This document shows, in pieces, positions 1 through 9,021 of a stretch of DNA of 64,000 nucleotides. Made by a program: the position numbers and the translations under genes. The notes under the pieces are model-generated. The model saw nothing but the letters and a program-made list of their open reading frames with translations. It did not search any database and was not told where the DNA came from. Source of the stretch: an uncultured Bacilli bacterium (GTDB taxonomy: Bacteria > Bacillota_I > Bacilli_A > RF39 > UBA660); contig CANRPY010000005.1 of the NCBI GenBank assembly GCA_947632595.1, positions 1 through 64,000 on the forward strand, written 5' to 3'. The first letter of the stretch is position 1, and the number at the start of each line of letters is the position of its first letter.

Positions 1-92
1 GCTGGGATTGCAACCATCATTAAGATACCCATAATTGTAATAACGGCAAGTAATTCAATTAATGTAAAACCTTTATTTGACATTTTTTTCAT
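1..92 (-). CDS. Type IV pilin-like protein (N-terminus only, cut by window edge)
   Basis: Thirty codons are visible, beginning MKKMSNKGFTLIELLAV and running into a hydrophobic helix. This is the class III signal of type IV pilins and pseudopilins: a short basic leader, G|FTLIE cleavage site with Glu at +5, then the membrane helix that doubles as the filament core. The ATG at 92 was chosen over the in-frame ATG at 83 because the latter has only A-rich sequence upstream. It is the third gene of a minus-strand run after a GH10-like gene and another pilin-like gene. With comEA/comEC elsewhere in the window, a ComG-type competence pseudopilus is one possible role. The rest of the gene lies outside. 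Confidence 0.8.
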   Translation of the reverse strand, partial: MKKMSNKGFTLIELLAVITIMGILMMVAIP

Positions 93-187
93 TTCTTTAA
101 CACTCTCTTTCAATCTTATTTTTCATAATTTTATGTTATCACACTATTTTTTTGAAATCAATCACTTTTCACATACTTTACACATTT

Positions 188-748
188 TTATTGATAAACT
201 TCCATTTCTTTTCCACTTGGAATTTTGCAATCACATTCATTCTTTGCTTTTGTTTTTATTTTTTCTATACCTTCTGCTTCAATTGTCGATTCATTTCCTT
301 TTTGGAAGAGAAGTTTATCTAGATTGTCATACTCTTGGATATCTGTTTGATAGATTTTATCTCCTTTTTTTTCTACTATACGAACATAATATTTATATTC
401 GTATGTGATATCTGGAGGGCCAGTTTTTTGAGCCTTTCTTACTACAATGTAGGAATGATCTTTATCATAGACTCCTCCATTGGGACCTGCACTATAATCA
501 CCACTATCGTCTAAATATTTTAGAGTTAATATGATACATTCATCTTTCTTTGTCGGATACTTTACCTTTTTTGTTTGAAACTTTTGTTTTGCGGTTCCTA
601 CCATCTTGTTTACATCTTCTATTCCTATACTTTCTCGATTATTTTTTATGATTCCCGCAATGTTTGGTACCGCGATAGCCATTAATACTCCTATTACTAC
701 AAGCATTGCGAGTAACTCTACCATTGTAAAAGCTTTTTGATTCATCAT
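188..748 (-). CDS. Type IV pilin-like (prepilin) protein
   Basis: 186 residues. The N-terminus reads MMNQKAFTMVELLAML, a prepilin peptidase site (A|FTMVE, Glu at +5) followed by a hydrophobic helix to about residue 30. The C-terminal 150 residues form a charged globular head with two cysteines close to the end (CDC). SD AAGGTGAG lies just before the ATG pair. It is 18 bases downstream of the GH10-like gene and 95 bases upstream of a second pilin gene, so the three probably form one transcription unit. Membrane-anchored before processing, then possibly assembled in a pseudopilus. I cannot say whether it is a ComG competence pilin or belongs to a surface pilus; no assembly ATPase is visible here. 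Confidence 0.8.
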   Translation of the reverse strand: MMNQKAFTMVELLAMLVVIGVLMAIAVPNIAGIIKNNRESIGIEDVNKMVGTAKQKFQTKKVKYPTKKDECIILTLKYLDDSGDYSAGPNGGVYDKDHSYIVVRKAQKTGPPDITYEYKYYVRIVEKKGDKIYQTDIQEYDNLDKLLFQKGNESTIEAEGIEKIKTKAKNECDCKIPSGKEMEVYQ

Positions 749-766
749 ATCTCACCTTCTCTTTCA

Positions 767-1930
767 TTATAACAAATAAAAGGGGCTCTTTAATATTTTT
801 TTTAAGTTTTTCAATTCCTTTTGACTCATGTTTGTAAATTGAGACTCTGTAAAGATACTGTCATATCGATATAGAATAAAACCTTGGTAGTTCTTTAAGG
901 AACGTAGGTGAATGATTTCTTTACCTATGATATTGTCATTTACTAGCCACTCCTCTTTTCCTTCTTTGGCATATGAATCTATCTTTCCTACTTTATAAAA
1001 AGCAAGAACGGGATACAGAGGAATCTCTTCTTTTCCTAAATCGCTCCATTCCTTTGAAGTTGGGATAAAGGGTTTTACTCCATTCTCAAAGCCATAATAT
1101 AATTGTGGCATCATGAAGTCTACATAGTTATTACTAGATAACCATTTTTTTACATCGGCATAGTTTTTCTCATAATTATTCTCTATATTTCCTTCTGGGG
1201 ATACGCCAAAGGGTATCTTTTTTTTCTTACATAGATTATGAACTTTTTCTATCATCTCATTTACAATGGATAAATGAAATTCAGAAAGAGAAAGATTTTC
1301 ATTTTCTTTTTTTGCGTCTTCATATTCTTTTTTATCAATCTCATCACTTGGATAAAAATAGTCATCAAATAAGATACCATCTACTTTATAATTTAAGACT
1401 TCTTTTACTCCTTCTAGGATTAGAGCGGTTGTCTCTTCTCTTGCGGGATTTAGATAGATTCCTTCTTTTTCGTATAAGATATCTGTATTTTGATAAGAAT
1501 AGACAGGACTATTTTCTTTTATTTTCTCATTGGTAGTCGATACTCTATAGGGATTTATCCAAGCATATAGTTTTATTTTCTTTTTATGAGATTCTTCTAT
1601 AAAGTATTCTAAGACATCATAGGGATATGTTTCTTCTTCTGTTAGATATTTACTAATGGGAAAGAGGGAAGAAGGATAGATGGCATCACAGGATGGTCTT
1701 ACTTGAAGGATGATGGTATTTAGAGATAGGTTATTTACATTTTCTATCATTTCTTTTATTTTTTCCTTACTCTCTTCTTCCTTCTTCTCTTTTAAATGGT
1801 TACTGATTTCTATATAACTAATATAGATTCCTCTTGTCTCTTCTTTGGGACTTTCTAACTTCTTATTATTCTTACTACTGATTCCTAATAAAAGAAGAAT
1901 TCCTAAAAGAAAAAATAGTCCTTTTTTCAT
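767..1930 (-). CDS. Secreted glycosyl hydrolase-like GHL10 (YngK/FenI-type, DUF187) protein
   Basis: 387 residues. An N-terminal hydrophobic segment (residues 3-18) without a lipobox Cys serves as signal or anchor. From residue 33 the chain has the TIM-barrel hallmarks of the GHL10 family: RGIYISY strand, ILQVRPSCDAIYPS, LYAWINPYR, VDGILFDDYFYP and VDFMMPQLYYGF. Family members are predicted extracellular glycoside hydrolases linked to cell wall or polysaccharide processing; the substrate is unknown. SD GGTGATCAT precedes the ATG. It heads a run with two pilin-like genes, so it may act on the outer wall surface, but that link rests only on position. Confidence 0.8.
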   Translation of the reverse strand: MKKGLFFLLGILLLLGISSKNNKKLESPKEETRGIYISYIEISNHLKEKKEEESKEKIKEMIENVNNLSLNTIILQVRPSCDAIYPSSLFPISKYLTEEETYPYDVLEYFIEESHKKKIKLYAWINPYRVSTTNEKIKENSPVYSYQNTDILYEKEGIYLNPAREETTALILEGVKEVLNYKVDGILFDDYFYPSDEIDKKEYEDAKKENENLSLSEFHLSIVNEMIEKVHNLCKKKKIPFGVSPEGNIENNYEKNYADVKKWLSSNNYVDFMMPQLYYGFENGVKPFIPTSKEWSDLGKEEIPLYPVLAFYKVGKIDSYAKEGKEEWLVNDNIIGKEIIHLRSLKNYQGFILYRYDSIFTESQFTNMSQKELKNLKKILKSPFYLL

Positions 1931-1974
1931 ATGATCACCAAGACTATTTTATAGAAAATATTAGAAGATATTTG

Positions 1975-2613
1975 TCAATTTTTCTCTTCTTTTTGGATGA
2001 TAAATAATTCATTGTCTTGGAAGAAGGCATAAAAGATCTCTTTTTGTTTGATATTTTTCTTTCTTAATTCTTTTTTTAGCCACTCTTTTGATTTTTGAAT
2101 TTCTTTTAAGACATCTTCTTCTACTTTTCCATCTAATATTAATGCCATTGGGTATGGTGGAGTATCTTTCTTTTCAAAGATAGAGAGTTTCCCATTGGTT
2201 TCTAGGACGGCATATTCTACTTCTTCTATGGAAGAGATGGATGCTTCTCTTAGTTGACTTAATAAATCATCTAGGTTATAACGAAGTCTCTTCATCTCTT
2301 TGCGATTGATTTTTCCTTTTTTAATAATCATCGAGGGTTTTCCATCTAAAACATCTCTTATTTTTTTACTCATTAGCGATAGTTTTGCGGTTAATAGTTG
2401 GAGAGAGACTAATATTAAGATAGGAAGAAGAGAGTTCCATATACTATCTTTATAATTTTCAATAGAGATTGCCACTAATTCTGCGATAAATAAAGAGACA
2501 ATAAAATCGATTACAGATAATTCTCCTATTTCTCTTTTTCCCATTATTTTATATAAAATCATTATGACTAGATAAAAGATTATACTTCTTGTACAAATCA
2601 TTATTAATCTCAC
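1975..2613 (-). CDS. DUF421 (YetF-type) membrane protein
   Basis: About 212 residues. Three hydrophobic helices at the N-terminus surround the family motif GKREIGELSVIDF, followed by a cytoplasmic mixed alpha/beta domain that carries the usual KGKINRKEMKRLRYNLDDLLSQLR region. YetF-family proteins are membrane proteins of unknown biochemical role, several of them sporulation- or stress-linked in Bacillus. I use the GTG at 2613 (SD AGGTGA five bases before) rather than the longer GTG at 2622, which has no SD. It is divergent from the small membrane gene that starts at 2688. Confidence 0.85.
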   Translation of the reverse strand: MRLIMICTRSIIFYLVIMILYKIMGKREIGELSVIDFIVSLFIAELVAISIENYKDSIWNSLLPILILVSLQLLTAKLSLMSKKIRDVLDGKPSMIIKKGKINRKEMKRLRYNLDDLLSQLREASISSIEEVEYAVLETNGKLSIFEKKDTPPYPMALILDGKVEEDVLKEIQKSKEWLKKELRKKNIKQKEIFYAFFQDNELFIIQKEEKN

Positions 2614-2687
2614 GAATATCACCTATTCTTATTTTTTCCTGGAATGATTCTTTTATACCTTACATATGGTTTATAGAGGAGATATTT

Positions 2688-3026
2688 ATGATTCGAAAAT
2701 TATTCTATCCTGTTCTTGGATTTCTTATTTTTACTTTTTTTCTTTCTCTTATGTATTATTATTCTTGTTTTTCTAAAGAAGTTTTTCTACTATTCCGAAT
2801 TCTTGGAGTCTTATTCTTTTTCTTACTAGAAGGGTATTTTTTAGAGAAAAGGTCTAGACGGAAATATCAGTATGATTTCTTCTTTTTGATTCTTTTTCTT
2901 ACTGTTTCTCTTCTTTATTTATTTTTTAGTCATCAATTTCATTTTTCTATTCTTATTTATTATTCTATTCTTTTTAGTTCTCTTTTCTTGGGAGGAGCGA
3001 TTTGTCACATAAAAAAAAGAAATTAG
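2688..3026 (+). CDS. Small four-helix membrane protein, TIGR04086-like
   Basis: 112 residues, nearly all hydrophobic, with four likely membrane helices, a basic loop (EKRSRRK) in the middle and a C-terminus LGGAICHIKKRN that resembles the glycine-rich end of TIGR04086-family proteins. The frame is open further upstream, but ATG 2688 has a clear SD (AGAGGAGAT), so the shorter form is real. It is one of few plus-strand genes here and is divergent from the DUF421 gene. Its stop codon overlaps the stop of the convergent gene by four bases. Family assignment is tentative; function unknown. Confidence 0.65.
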   Translation: MIRKLFYPVLGFLIFTFFLSLMYYYSCFSKEVFLLFRILGVLFFFLLEGYFLEKRSRRKYQYDFFFLILFLTVSLLYLFFSHQFHFSILIYYSILFSSLFLGGAICHIKKRN

Positions 3027-3045
3027 GCTTTTCTATCTAATTTCT
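3018..3045. terminator. Bidirectional terminator formed by the ends of two convergent genes
   Basis: Nine-base stem AGAAATTAG / CTAATTTCT, with A-run on the left flank and T-run on the right, so it can stop transcripts from both sides. It contains both overlapping stop codons. Confidence 0.8.
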
Positions 3046-4276
3046 TCTTTTTTTGCATATAGAAATAAAGGATTCCTCCTAGAAGAATTAGGATTCCTAT
3101 TCCTAAAAAGATTGCTTTACTATCTTTATCTTTTACTTCTATTACTTTATCTTCATCACTTATTAAGAAAAGGGATGTTTTATCTAGGTCACAATTATCT
3201 TTTTCTGGACAGATGATTTGTCCTACAAAGTACATCGTTTTTCCCTCTACATGGAAGGCTTTTATTTTGTAGTAATCATTTTTTATTTTCTTTACTTTTT
3301 CTCCGATTCCACCATCGCTATCGATTCTTACTACTTCTATACTACTTGAGTCTTCTTCTGTTGTGAGTAGGTAGTACCCTACTACTTTTTCTTCTTTTTG
3401 AATCGTCTCTATTTGAAGAAGAGGTTCTTCTCCTAGTGGAGTTTCGCCTATTGTTTCCCATTCTTTTTCATCTTGTTCATTATACTTGATTAGATAATAG
3501 CTGGTATCATCTTCTTTTTTAAATTTTACTTGATGGGTAATACCATATAAAAGATAGGAAGTATCTGTTTTTATAAGACGTGGAGAATCTTTTTCTTCAA
3601 AGTCTTCTTTGATTACTTTTACCCATTCTCCATTTTCTGTTAATTGAACTAATTTATAAGAAGTATCTATTTGAATAATGGCATAATACCCTTTTTCTTC
3701 TATCTCTATTAGATCTTCTATGGATGAATTTTGTCCTACGTCAATATATTCTTTTTCTAAAACTTTATTTAAGTTTTTATCTAGTTTTCCTAAATAAGCA
3801 ACACTATTTTTATTTCCTATAAAAAGATAGGAAGTACTTGTTTCTACTAATTTATTTATCTTACATTCTATAGGAATTGGTAGAGGAATTTCTTCTACTA
3901 ATTTTCCTTTTTCATTGATTTTTAAAAAGAAATATCCTTCTTCTTTTTTCTCTAAGAGATAATAGCCATCTATCTTATTTTCTAAATCATAAGAATATAC
4001 AATTTCTACTGGTTCAAAGTCTTTTTCTACTTTATGGTGGTATTCCCACTCTAAGGTTCCTGTTTTTTGATACTTCAAGAATAGAAGTTCTTTTTCTTTC
4101 TCTTTGGTTTCTATCGTACCTACTGTTACAAAACCTTTGTTTTCTTTTTCTTCTATCAGATATCTTAATTCTTCTTTTTCATATTTATTTAGGGAATACA
4201 TGGTATCTTGTGCATACACATGGCATCCTATTAGTAATAAAAGAATCTCAAGCCCTAATATTACAACTTTTTTCAT
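3023..4276 (-). CDS. Membrane-anchored extracytoplasmic protein of unknown function
   Basis: 417 residues from ATG 4276, which has SD GAGGTG; the longer frame to 4297 lacks one. Residues 2-22 form a signal peptide (basic MKK, hydrophobic core, VYAQ). The body is rich in short beta strands with recurring patterns of the kind 'TSYLLYG..', 'GYYLLEKKEEGYFFLKINEKG', 'ENGEW', reminiscent of repeated beta-propeller blades. A single C-terminal helix (about 388-408) followed by KKKKLDRK anchors it. I do not recognise a family. A sortase signal is not obvious. It stands alone between two terminators. Confidence 0.7.
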   Translation of the reverse strand: MKKVVILGLEILLLLIGCHVYAQDTMYSLNKYEKEELRYLIEEKENKGFVTVGTIETKEKEKELLFLKYQKTGTLEWEYHHKVEKDFEPVEIVYSYDLENKIDGYYLLEKKEEGYFFLKINEKGKLVEEIPLPIPIECKINKLVETSTSYLFIGNKNSVAYLGKLDKNLNKVLEKEYIDVGQNSSIEDLIEIEEKGYYAIIQIDTSYKLVQLTENGEWVKVIKEDFEEKDSPRLIKTDTSYLLYGITHQVKFKKEDDTSYYLIKYNEQDEKEWETIGETPLGEEPLLQIETIQKEEKVVGYYLLTTEEDSSSIEVVRIDSDGGIGEKVKKIKNDYYKIKAFHVEGKTMYFVGQIICPEKDNCDLDKTSLFLISDEDKVIEVKDKDSKAIFLGIGILILLGGILYFYMQKKKKLDRKA

Positions 4277-4320
4277 TTTACACCTCGATAAAATCACGTG
4301 TTATCCCTATTATAAAACAA

Positions 4321-4345
4321 AAATAGACTAATTACTAGTCTATTT
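4321..4345 (-). terminator. Intrinsic terminator after trmK
   Basis: Perfect ten-base stem AAATAGACTA / TAGTCTATTT with a five-base loop, followed on the minus strand by a T-rich run. It overlaps the last codons of trmK. Confidence 0.8.
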
Positions 4346-5000
4346 CTTTTTGAATCATTTCCATCTCTTTTTTTAATTTCCATCTTTTATAGATATGTTT
4401 TTTAGGAAGAATCTTTAAAAGTATCTTTCTAGATTCATATTCTCTTTTATAATATTCTTGGAATAGGGGCCCTTTTTTTTCTAAAAAGACTGGCCCCATA
4501 AAATATTCTTTTTTAGAATATTTTCTTTTTCCTTTTTGAAAGATTATGATTTGATAAATAAAGTTTTTATCTTTTACAAATTCTTCTTTTTCGATATAGA
4601 AGCCATTTTGACAGATAAATCTTTTAACATCTTCTTGGTAGTTATTGGGACTTAGAATGAGGGTTTTTACTTTTTTTAGGACTGAGAGATCTTCTTTACA
4701 AATTCCTATTATGTTTCTTCCACCCATTCCTGATATGATGATGGTGTCAATCTCATCGGTATAGGGTTTTAGACCTGGACCTAGTCGCAACTCTATTTCT
4801 TTTTCTAGGTGTTCTTTTTCTATATTTTTTCTTGCTTGTTCTAGAGGACCTTTGGCAATATCAGAAGCGATTGTTTTGATTTTTTTTCTTTCTTTTTGGA
4901 GATAGATATCTAATAGTGCATGATCGCATCCTACATCTAAACAAAAGGAGTTAGCTTCCACTAAATCTCCTATTTTTTTTAAACGATTGTTGATTTTCAT
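4335..5000 (-). CDS. trmK: tRNA (adenine(22)-N1)-methyltransferase TrmK
   Basis: 221 residues, usual family size. A Rossmann methyltransferase fold: motif I LDVGCDHALLDIYL near residue 21 binds SAM, and IISGMGG at about 89 is the TrmK signature where other enzymes have D/NPPY. It methylates N1 of A22 in tRNA (family knowledge). It directly follows rpoD, sharing one base with its stop, as in the conserved Bacillus dnaG-rpoD-trmK order, and is probably co-transcribed with them. Confidence 0.92.
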   Translation of the reverse strand: MKINNRLKKIGDLVEANSFCLDVGCDHALLDIYLQKERKKIKTIASDIAKGPLEQARKNIEKEHLEKEIELRLGPGLKPYTDEIDTIIISGMGGRNIIGICKEDLSVLKKVKTLILSPNNYQEDVKRFICQNGFYIEKEEFVKDKNFIYQIIIFQKGKRKYSKKEYFMGPVFLEKKGPLFQEYYKREYESRKILLKILPKKHIYKRWKLKKEMEMIQKEID

Positions 5001-6091
5001 TAATCTGTTAAAAAGTCCTTTAGTTTACGAGAACGAGATGGATGTCTTAATTTTCTTAAGGCTTTTGCTTCGATTTGACGGATTCTTTCACGAGTTACTC
5101 CAAAGATTTGTCCTACTTCTTCTAGTGTTCTACATTGTCCATCGTCTAATCCGAAACGTAGTCTTAGTACTTTTTCTTCTCTTTCGGTTAGGGTCGCTAA
5201 AACACCACTTAATTCTTCTTTTAACATTTCTACTGTTGCATATTCTTCTGGTCCCATTGTTCTTTCATCTTTGATGAAATCTCCTAAGTGAGAATCATCT
5301 TCTTCTCCAATTGGAGTTTCTAGAGATACAGGGTCTTGTGAGATTTTATAGACTTCTCTTACTTTTTCTACTGTAATTCCTAATTTTTTGGCAATTTCTT
5401 CATCTGTTGGTTCTCTATTTAATTCTTGTGTTAATTGACGTTGTACTCTTGCCAATTTGTTAATGGTTTCTACCATGTGTACTGGTACACGAATGGTTCT
5501 TGCTTGATCGGCGATTGCTCTTGTGATAGCTTGGCGAATCCACCATGTTGCATAGGTTGAAAACTTATATCCTTTGGTTGGATCAAATTTATCTACTGCT
5601 TTCATAAGACCAATGTTTCCTTCTTGAATTAAATCTAAGAATAACATTCCACGTCCTACATATCTTTTGGCGATACTTACAACTAAACGTAAGTTAGATT
5701 CTGCAAGTAATCTTTTGGCTTCTTCGTCTCCTTCTTCTGCACGTTTTGCATATTCAAATTCTTCATCAGAAGTTAACAAATTAATACGACCAATTTCTTT
5801 TAAATACATTCTAACAGGGTCATTTATTTTTACATCTTTTGATAAGGTTAAATTCTCAACAGACATATCTCCTGTTATTTCTTCTCCTGATGCATCATCT
5901 GATCCATCTTCTGAGACAATATCAATGTTTGCTTCTACTAAGAAATTATATAATTCATCTAGGGTATCACTATCTACATCTAATCCTTTTAATTGATCTG
6001 CTAATTGTTCATAGGTAATGAATCCTTGTTTTTTACCAAGTGCTAACAGTTTTTGTTTTCTCTCATCCAGTGTCTTTATTTCTTCCACCAT
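5000..6091 (-). CDS. rpoD: RNA polymerase primary sigma factor RpoD (sigma-A)
   Basis: 363 residues, close to B. subtilis SigA. A short region 1.1 (residues 1-90), then [11 protein letters not shown] (1.2), region 2 with [19 protein letters not shown] and the -10 reading segment [15 protein letters not shown], region 3, and region 4 with the -35 reading helix-turn-helix [19 protein letters not shown]. It directs housekeeping transcription; the near-consensus TTGACA/TATAAT sites seen in this window fit it. SD AGGAG. One base separates it from dnaG. Confidence 0.97.
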   Translation of the reverse strand: MVEEIKTLDERKQKLLALGKKQGFITYEQLADQLKGLDVDSDTLDELYNFLVEANIDIVSEDGSDDASGEEITGDMSVENLTLSKDVKINDPVRMYLKEIGRINLLTSDEEFEYAKRAEEGDEEAKRLLAESNLRLVVSIAKRYVGRGMLFLDLIQEGNIGLMKAVDKFDPTKGYKFSTYATWWIRQAITRAIADQARTIRVPVHMVETINKLARVQRQLTQELNREPTDEEIAKKLGITVEKVREVYKISQDPVSLETPIGEEDDSHLGDFIKDERTMGPEEYATVEMLKEELSGVLATLTEREEKVLRLRFGLDDGQCRTLEEVGQIFGVTRERIRQIEAKALRKLRHPSRSRKLKDFLTD

Positions 6092-6092
6092 A

Positions 6093-7817
6093 CTAACTAT
6101 CTCCTAACCTTAACTTTCTAATCTTTTCTACTATTTTAGCTTGTTCTATTGGGTCCACTTCTTTTTTCATCCGATTCGTGAGTCTATTAATCTCCTGTTT
6201 ATTGATATATTCTCTTATTACTTTAAAATACAGGAATAGTTCCTCTTTTGTGGTATCTTCCACATAGTCTTCTGCTAAAATACTATTCAAGAATGTAAGT
6301 ATGTTCTCTTTCTCTTGTATATAGGTATAAAAGTCTGCTAAATTCATAGAACCATATTTCTTATAATAATAAATAATTTCACTACAGGTTGTTCTCATTA
6401 CTTCTGTTGGAAAAATAATTTTTTCCTTTTCTACTTGGGTAATTACCCATTCTTGATTTAACATAAAGTAAATGATTTGTTCATAGGCTTTTGTGTATTT
6501 ATCTTTTTTTGTTCTCTTCTTTTTTGGTATGATGACTGGTTCTTCTTCCTTCTTTTCGGTTAACAGGCTATTCATACGCATTTCCAGTGTATTATACCCT
6601 ATATCGAATTCTTTTGCAAGTCTTTTTAGGACAACTTCTCGGTGAATGGCATCTTCTAATTTAGAGGTTTCTTCAATTACTTTGTTGATATAAGAGGCTT
6701 TTTCTTCATCGCTTCGGAAATCGACGTTTTCTTTTAGTTTTTGCATCTTGTAGTCTACAAAGTTTTGGGCAGATTCGATCAATCCTTCAAAGCGTTCTTT
6801 GCCATTTTTTAGGATATAACTATCTGGGTCTTCGGGATTTGGAAGCGTGATTACTTTTACTTCTAATCCTTGTTCTAGTAAATGATCTCCTATACTTAGG
6901 GTTGCTTTTTGTCCTGGATCATCTCCATCTAAACATAGAATCATATTAGGAGATAATCTTCTAATGAGTTCTGTTTGTTCTTTGGTTAGTGCGGTTCCCA
7001 TTAGGGCCACTGTATTTTTGATTCCTATTGTAGATGCTCGAATCACATCCATGAACCCTTCCATCACAATTACACATTTCTTTTTTCTACATTCTTCTCT
7101 AGCGATATGGTAGTGATATAACATTTCCCCTTTTTTAAAGATATCAGTTTCTTTGGTATTTACATATTTATTTTGACCATTTTCTTTATAAATTCTTCCA
7201 CTAAAGCCTACTACTCTACCATTGACATCATATAGGGGAAACATAATTCGATCATTATAAATATCATGGTCATCACTTGATAGGCCAATTCGATTTAGGG
7301 TAACTAAATCATAGGATTTATTCGTTAATAGTTTCGTTAAGTCATCTCTTGATTCTAGAGAGAGTCCTATTTCAAATTCTTTGATGATGTCTTCTCCTAT
7401 TTGTCTTTTTGTTAAATAGTCTTTGGCATCTTTTCCTACGGTACTATTTAGGTTATTTTGAAAATATTTTAGAGAGAAGGAATAGGCATCATATAATTTA
7501 TCGTATTTCGTTTGTTTTTTAGAAATATGAATACTTCCTGTTGCGACTCCTGCTTTTTCTCCTAATAGCTTTAAGGCTTCTTTAAAATCAATATGTTCAT
7601 AGTTCATGAGAAACGTATAAACGTTTCCTGTTGCGTGGCAAGAAAAACAAGTATAGATTTGCTTTTCTCTTGAGACACACATAGAGGGGTTTGAGTCATC
7701 ATGAAAGGGACAAACTCCAAAAAAGTTTTTTCCTCTTGCGACGAGTGGTATTCTTTCTCCAATGACATCTACAATATCTACTTTACTACGAATTTCGCTT
7801 GCTAAATCATTGTTCAT
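6093..7817 (-). CDS. dnaG: DNA primase DnaG
   Basis: 574 residues. N-terminal CHC2 zinc finger ([10 protein letters not shown], then CFSCHATG, residues 36-63), TOPRIM core with VMEGFMDVI and [12 protein letters not shown], and a helicase-binding C-terminal part. It makes RNA primers at the replication fork with the replicative helicase. SD AAGGTGGTGG. First of the dnaG-rpoD-trmK macromolecular synthesis operon, with two unknown genes 32 bases upstream on the same strand. Confidence 0.97.
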   Translation of the reverse strand: MNNDLASEIRSKVDIVDVIGERIPLVARGKNFFGVCPFHDDSNPSMCVSREKQIYTCFSCHATGNVYTFLMNYEHIDFKEALKLLGEKAGVATGSIHISKKQTKYDKLYDAYSFSLKYFQNNLNSTVGKDAKDYLTKRQIGEDIIKEFEIGLSLESRDDLTKLLTNKSYDLVTLNRIGLSSDDHDIYNDRIMFPLYDVNGRVVGFSGRIYKENGQNKYVNTKETDIFKKGEMLYHYHIAREECRKKKCVIVMEGFMDVIRASTIGIKNTVALMGTALTKEQTELIRRLSPNMILCLDGDDPGQKATLSIGDHLLEQGLEVKVITLPNPEDPDSYILKNGKERFEGLIESAQNFVDYKMQKLKENVDFRSDEEKASYINKVIEETSKLEDAIHREVVLKRLAKEFDIGYNTLEMRMNSLLTEKKEEEPVIIPKKKRTKKDKYTKAYEQIIYFMLNQEWVITQVEKEKIIFPTEVMRTTCSEIIYYYKKYGSMNLADFYTYIQEKENILTFLNSILAEDYVEDTTKEELFLYFKVIREYINKQEINRLTNRMKKEVDPIEQAKIVEKIRKLRLGDS

Positions 7818-7848
7818 TCTACCACCACCTTAAACATAGTTTATCTTA

Positions 7849-8364
7849 TCATATTTCTGATTTCTTTTCTAGTTGTTTTGCTGTTTTCATCGTTCTTAGT
7901 TTTTCTTCTACAAATGCCTTTACTTTTTCATGTTGATTTTCTACTCTTGGGTCAAAATACTGAATTCCATTTAATGCTATTTTTAAAGATTCTAATCTTG
8001 ATTGCCAATATTTTTGATTTTCTGTAAATCGTATTACGATAAAGTCTACTAATTTTCTTAATTCTTCAAAGTTTTCTTCGGATAATACTTCTAGGATTTC
8101 TGCCATCATATCAATATTATCTTCTATACAGTTCTCCATGCCGGTAAAGCACTCTTCTTCCCCTTTTAAAATTTCATTGGGTTCTCTTACTAATTTTTGA
8201 ACGATCCGATTTTTTCTTTTCTTTCTTGCGAGTACTTTTTCTCCTCTTATCCATTCTTTGATGAGAGCTTCTACTCCCAATACTAAATAAAAGGGATTGG
8301 GAATACTTTCTTGTAGTTTTTCTGATACTTGATATTCTTCATATGATTTTCTTATTTTTTCCAT
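7849..8364 (-). CDS. Unknown helical protein, tandem paralogue of the next gene
   Basis: 171 residues, no signal peptide or membrane helix, predicted mostly alpha-helical. It shares with the neighbour at 8352-8924 a C-terminal core: SEENFEELRKLVDF here against TEENYGELTKLVDF there, at matching positions and followed by about 50 similarly spaced residues. The N-terminal halves differ, and here the middle is basic (KVLARKKRKNR). The two overlap by 13 bases with good SD (GAGGAG). Upstream of dnaG, which suggests possible co-transcription. I do not recognise the family. Confidence 0.75.
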   Translation of the reverse strand: MEKIRKSYEEYQVSEKLQESIPNPFYLVLGVEALIKEWIRGEKVLARKKRKNRIVQKLVREPNEILKGEEECFTGMENCIEDNIDMMAEILEVLSEENFEELRKLVDFIVIRFTENQKYWQSRLESLKIALNGIQYFDPRVENQHEKVKAFVEEKLRTMKTAKQLEKKSEI

Positions 8365-8924
8365 GCAATTCTCCTCTTTTGATATTCTTTTTTTTCGTCT
8401 TCTGGCACTTTTTGTTCTTGTTCTTTTACTTTTTCTGCTAAAAAGTTTAGGAAAGGCCCTTTTATATCTTGATATTTCGAATTTAATACATGATAGCCTC
8501 TTGCCATAATTTCTAAATCATCTCTTAGATGGTCATAATAGGCTAATTCTTTTTCATAATATACGATGGAAAAGTCTACTAATTTTGTTAGTTCTCCATA
8601 GTTTTCTTCGGTTGCGATACTTGCTATTTTTTCTAGATAGGTTTGTAGAATTTGAATCCAAGTCATTCCCTCTTTTACAATGACATCATCTTCTGCATAA
8701 AGTTCTACTTCCTCTTCTTCAAAAAGAAAGAAGAAAAAATTTCTGATTTCTGCTTCTAGGCGCCATCTACTATTTTCTCTTAGTTCTTTTTGTAAAAATT
8801 TTTTATCTGCTTTGAATCCTTGTCCTACCTCTTTTAAAAATAAATAAAAATCCTCTAAAGATTCTACTTCTGTTGTATTTTTTGTAAATGTATTATATTC
8901 TTCTTGCAATTCTTTCTTTTCCAT
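8352..8924 (-). CDS. Unknown helical protein, tandem paralogue of the previous gene
   Basis: 190 residues, soluble, acidic. A striking run of four Phe followed by LFEEEEVE lies near residue 63. The C-terminal half carries the TEENYGELTKLVDF motif shared with the gene at 7849-8364, so the pair arose by duplication and diverged. SD GAGGTATTT precedes ATG 8924. It is the first gene after the thrS terminator, so a promoter for the dnaG block may lie just upstream. Function unknown. Confidence 0.75.
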   Translation of the reverse strand: MEKKELQEEYNTFTKNTTEVESLEDFYLFLKEVGQGFKADKKFLQKELRENSRWRLEAEIRNFFFFLFEEEEVELYAEDDVIVKEGMTWIQILQTYLEKIASIATEENYGELTKLVDFSIVYYEKELAYYDHLRDDLEIMARGYHVLNSKYQDIKGPFLNFLAEKVKEQEQKVPEDEKKEYQKRRIAWKK

Positions 8925-8998
8925 AAATACCTCTTCTTTTTAACTTACTATTATATACTAGAAATTCTATTCTTGCACTCTTTCTTTCTTTTTTCCAA

Positions 8999-9021
8999 GA
9001 AAAAATCACCTTTTGGTGATT
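8999..9021 (-). terminator. Intrinsic terminator after thrS
   Basis: Seven-base stem AATCACC / GGTGATT with AAAA loop, then TTTTTC on the minus strand; overlaps the thrS stop codon. Confidence 0.85.

Noticed and set aside
5667-5996. Open frame of 109 codons on the plus strand
   Set aside because: Shadow of rpoD on the other strand; no SD and no family features.
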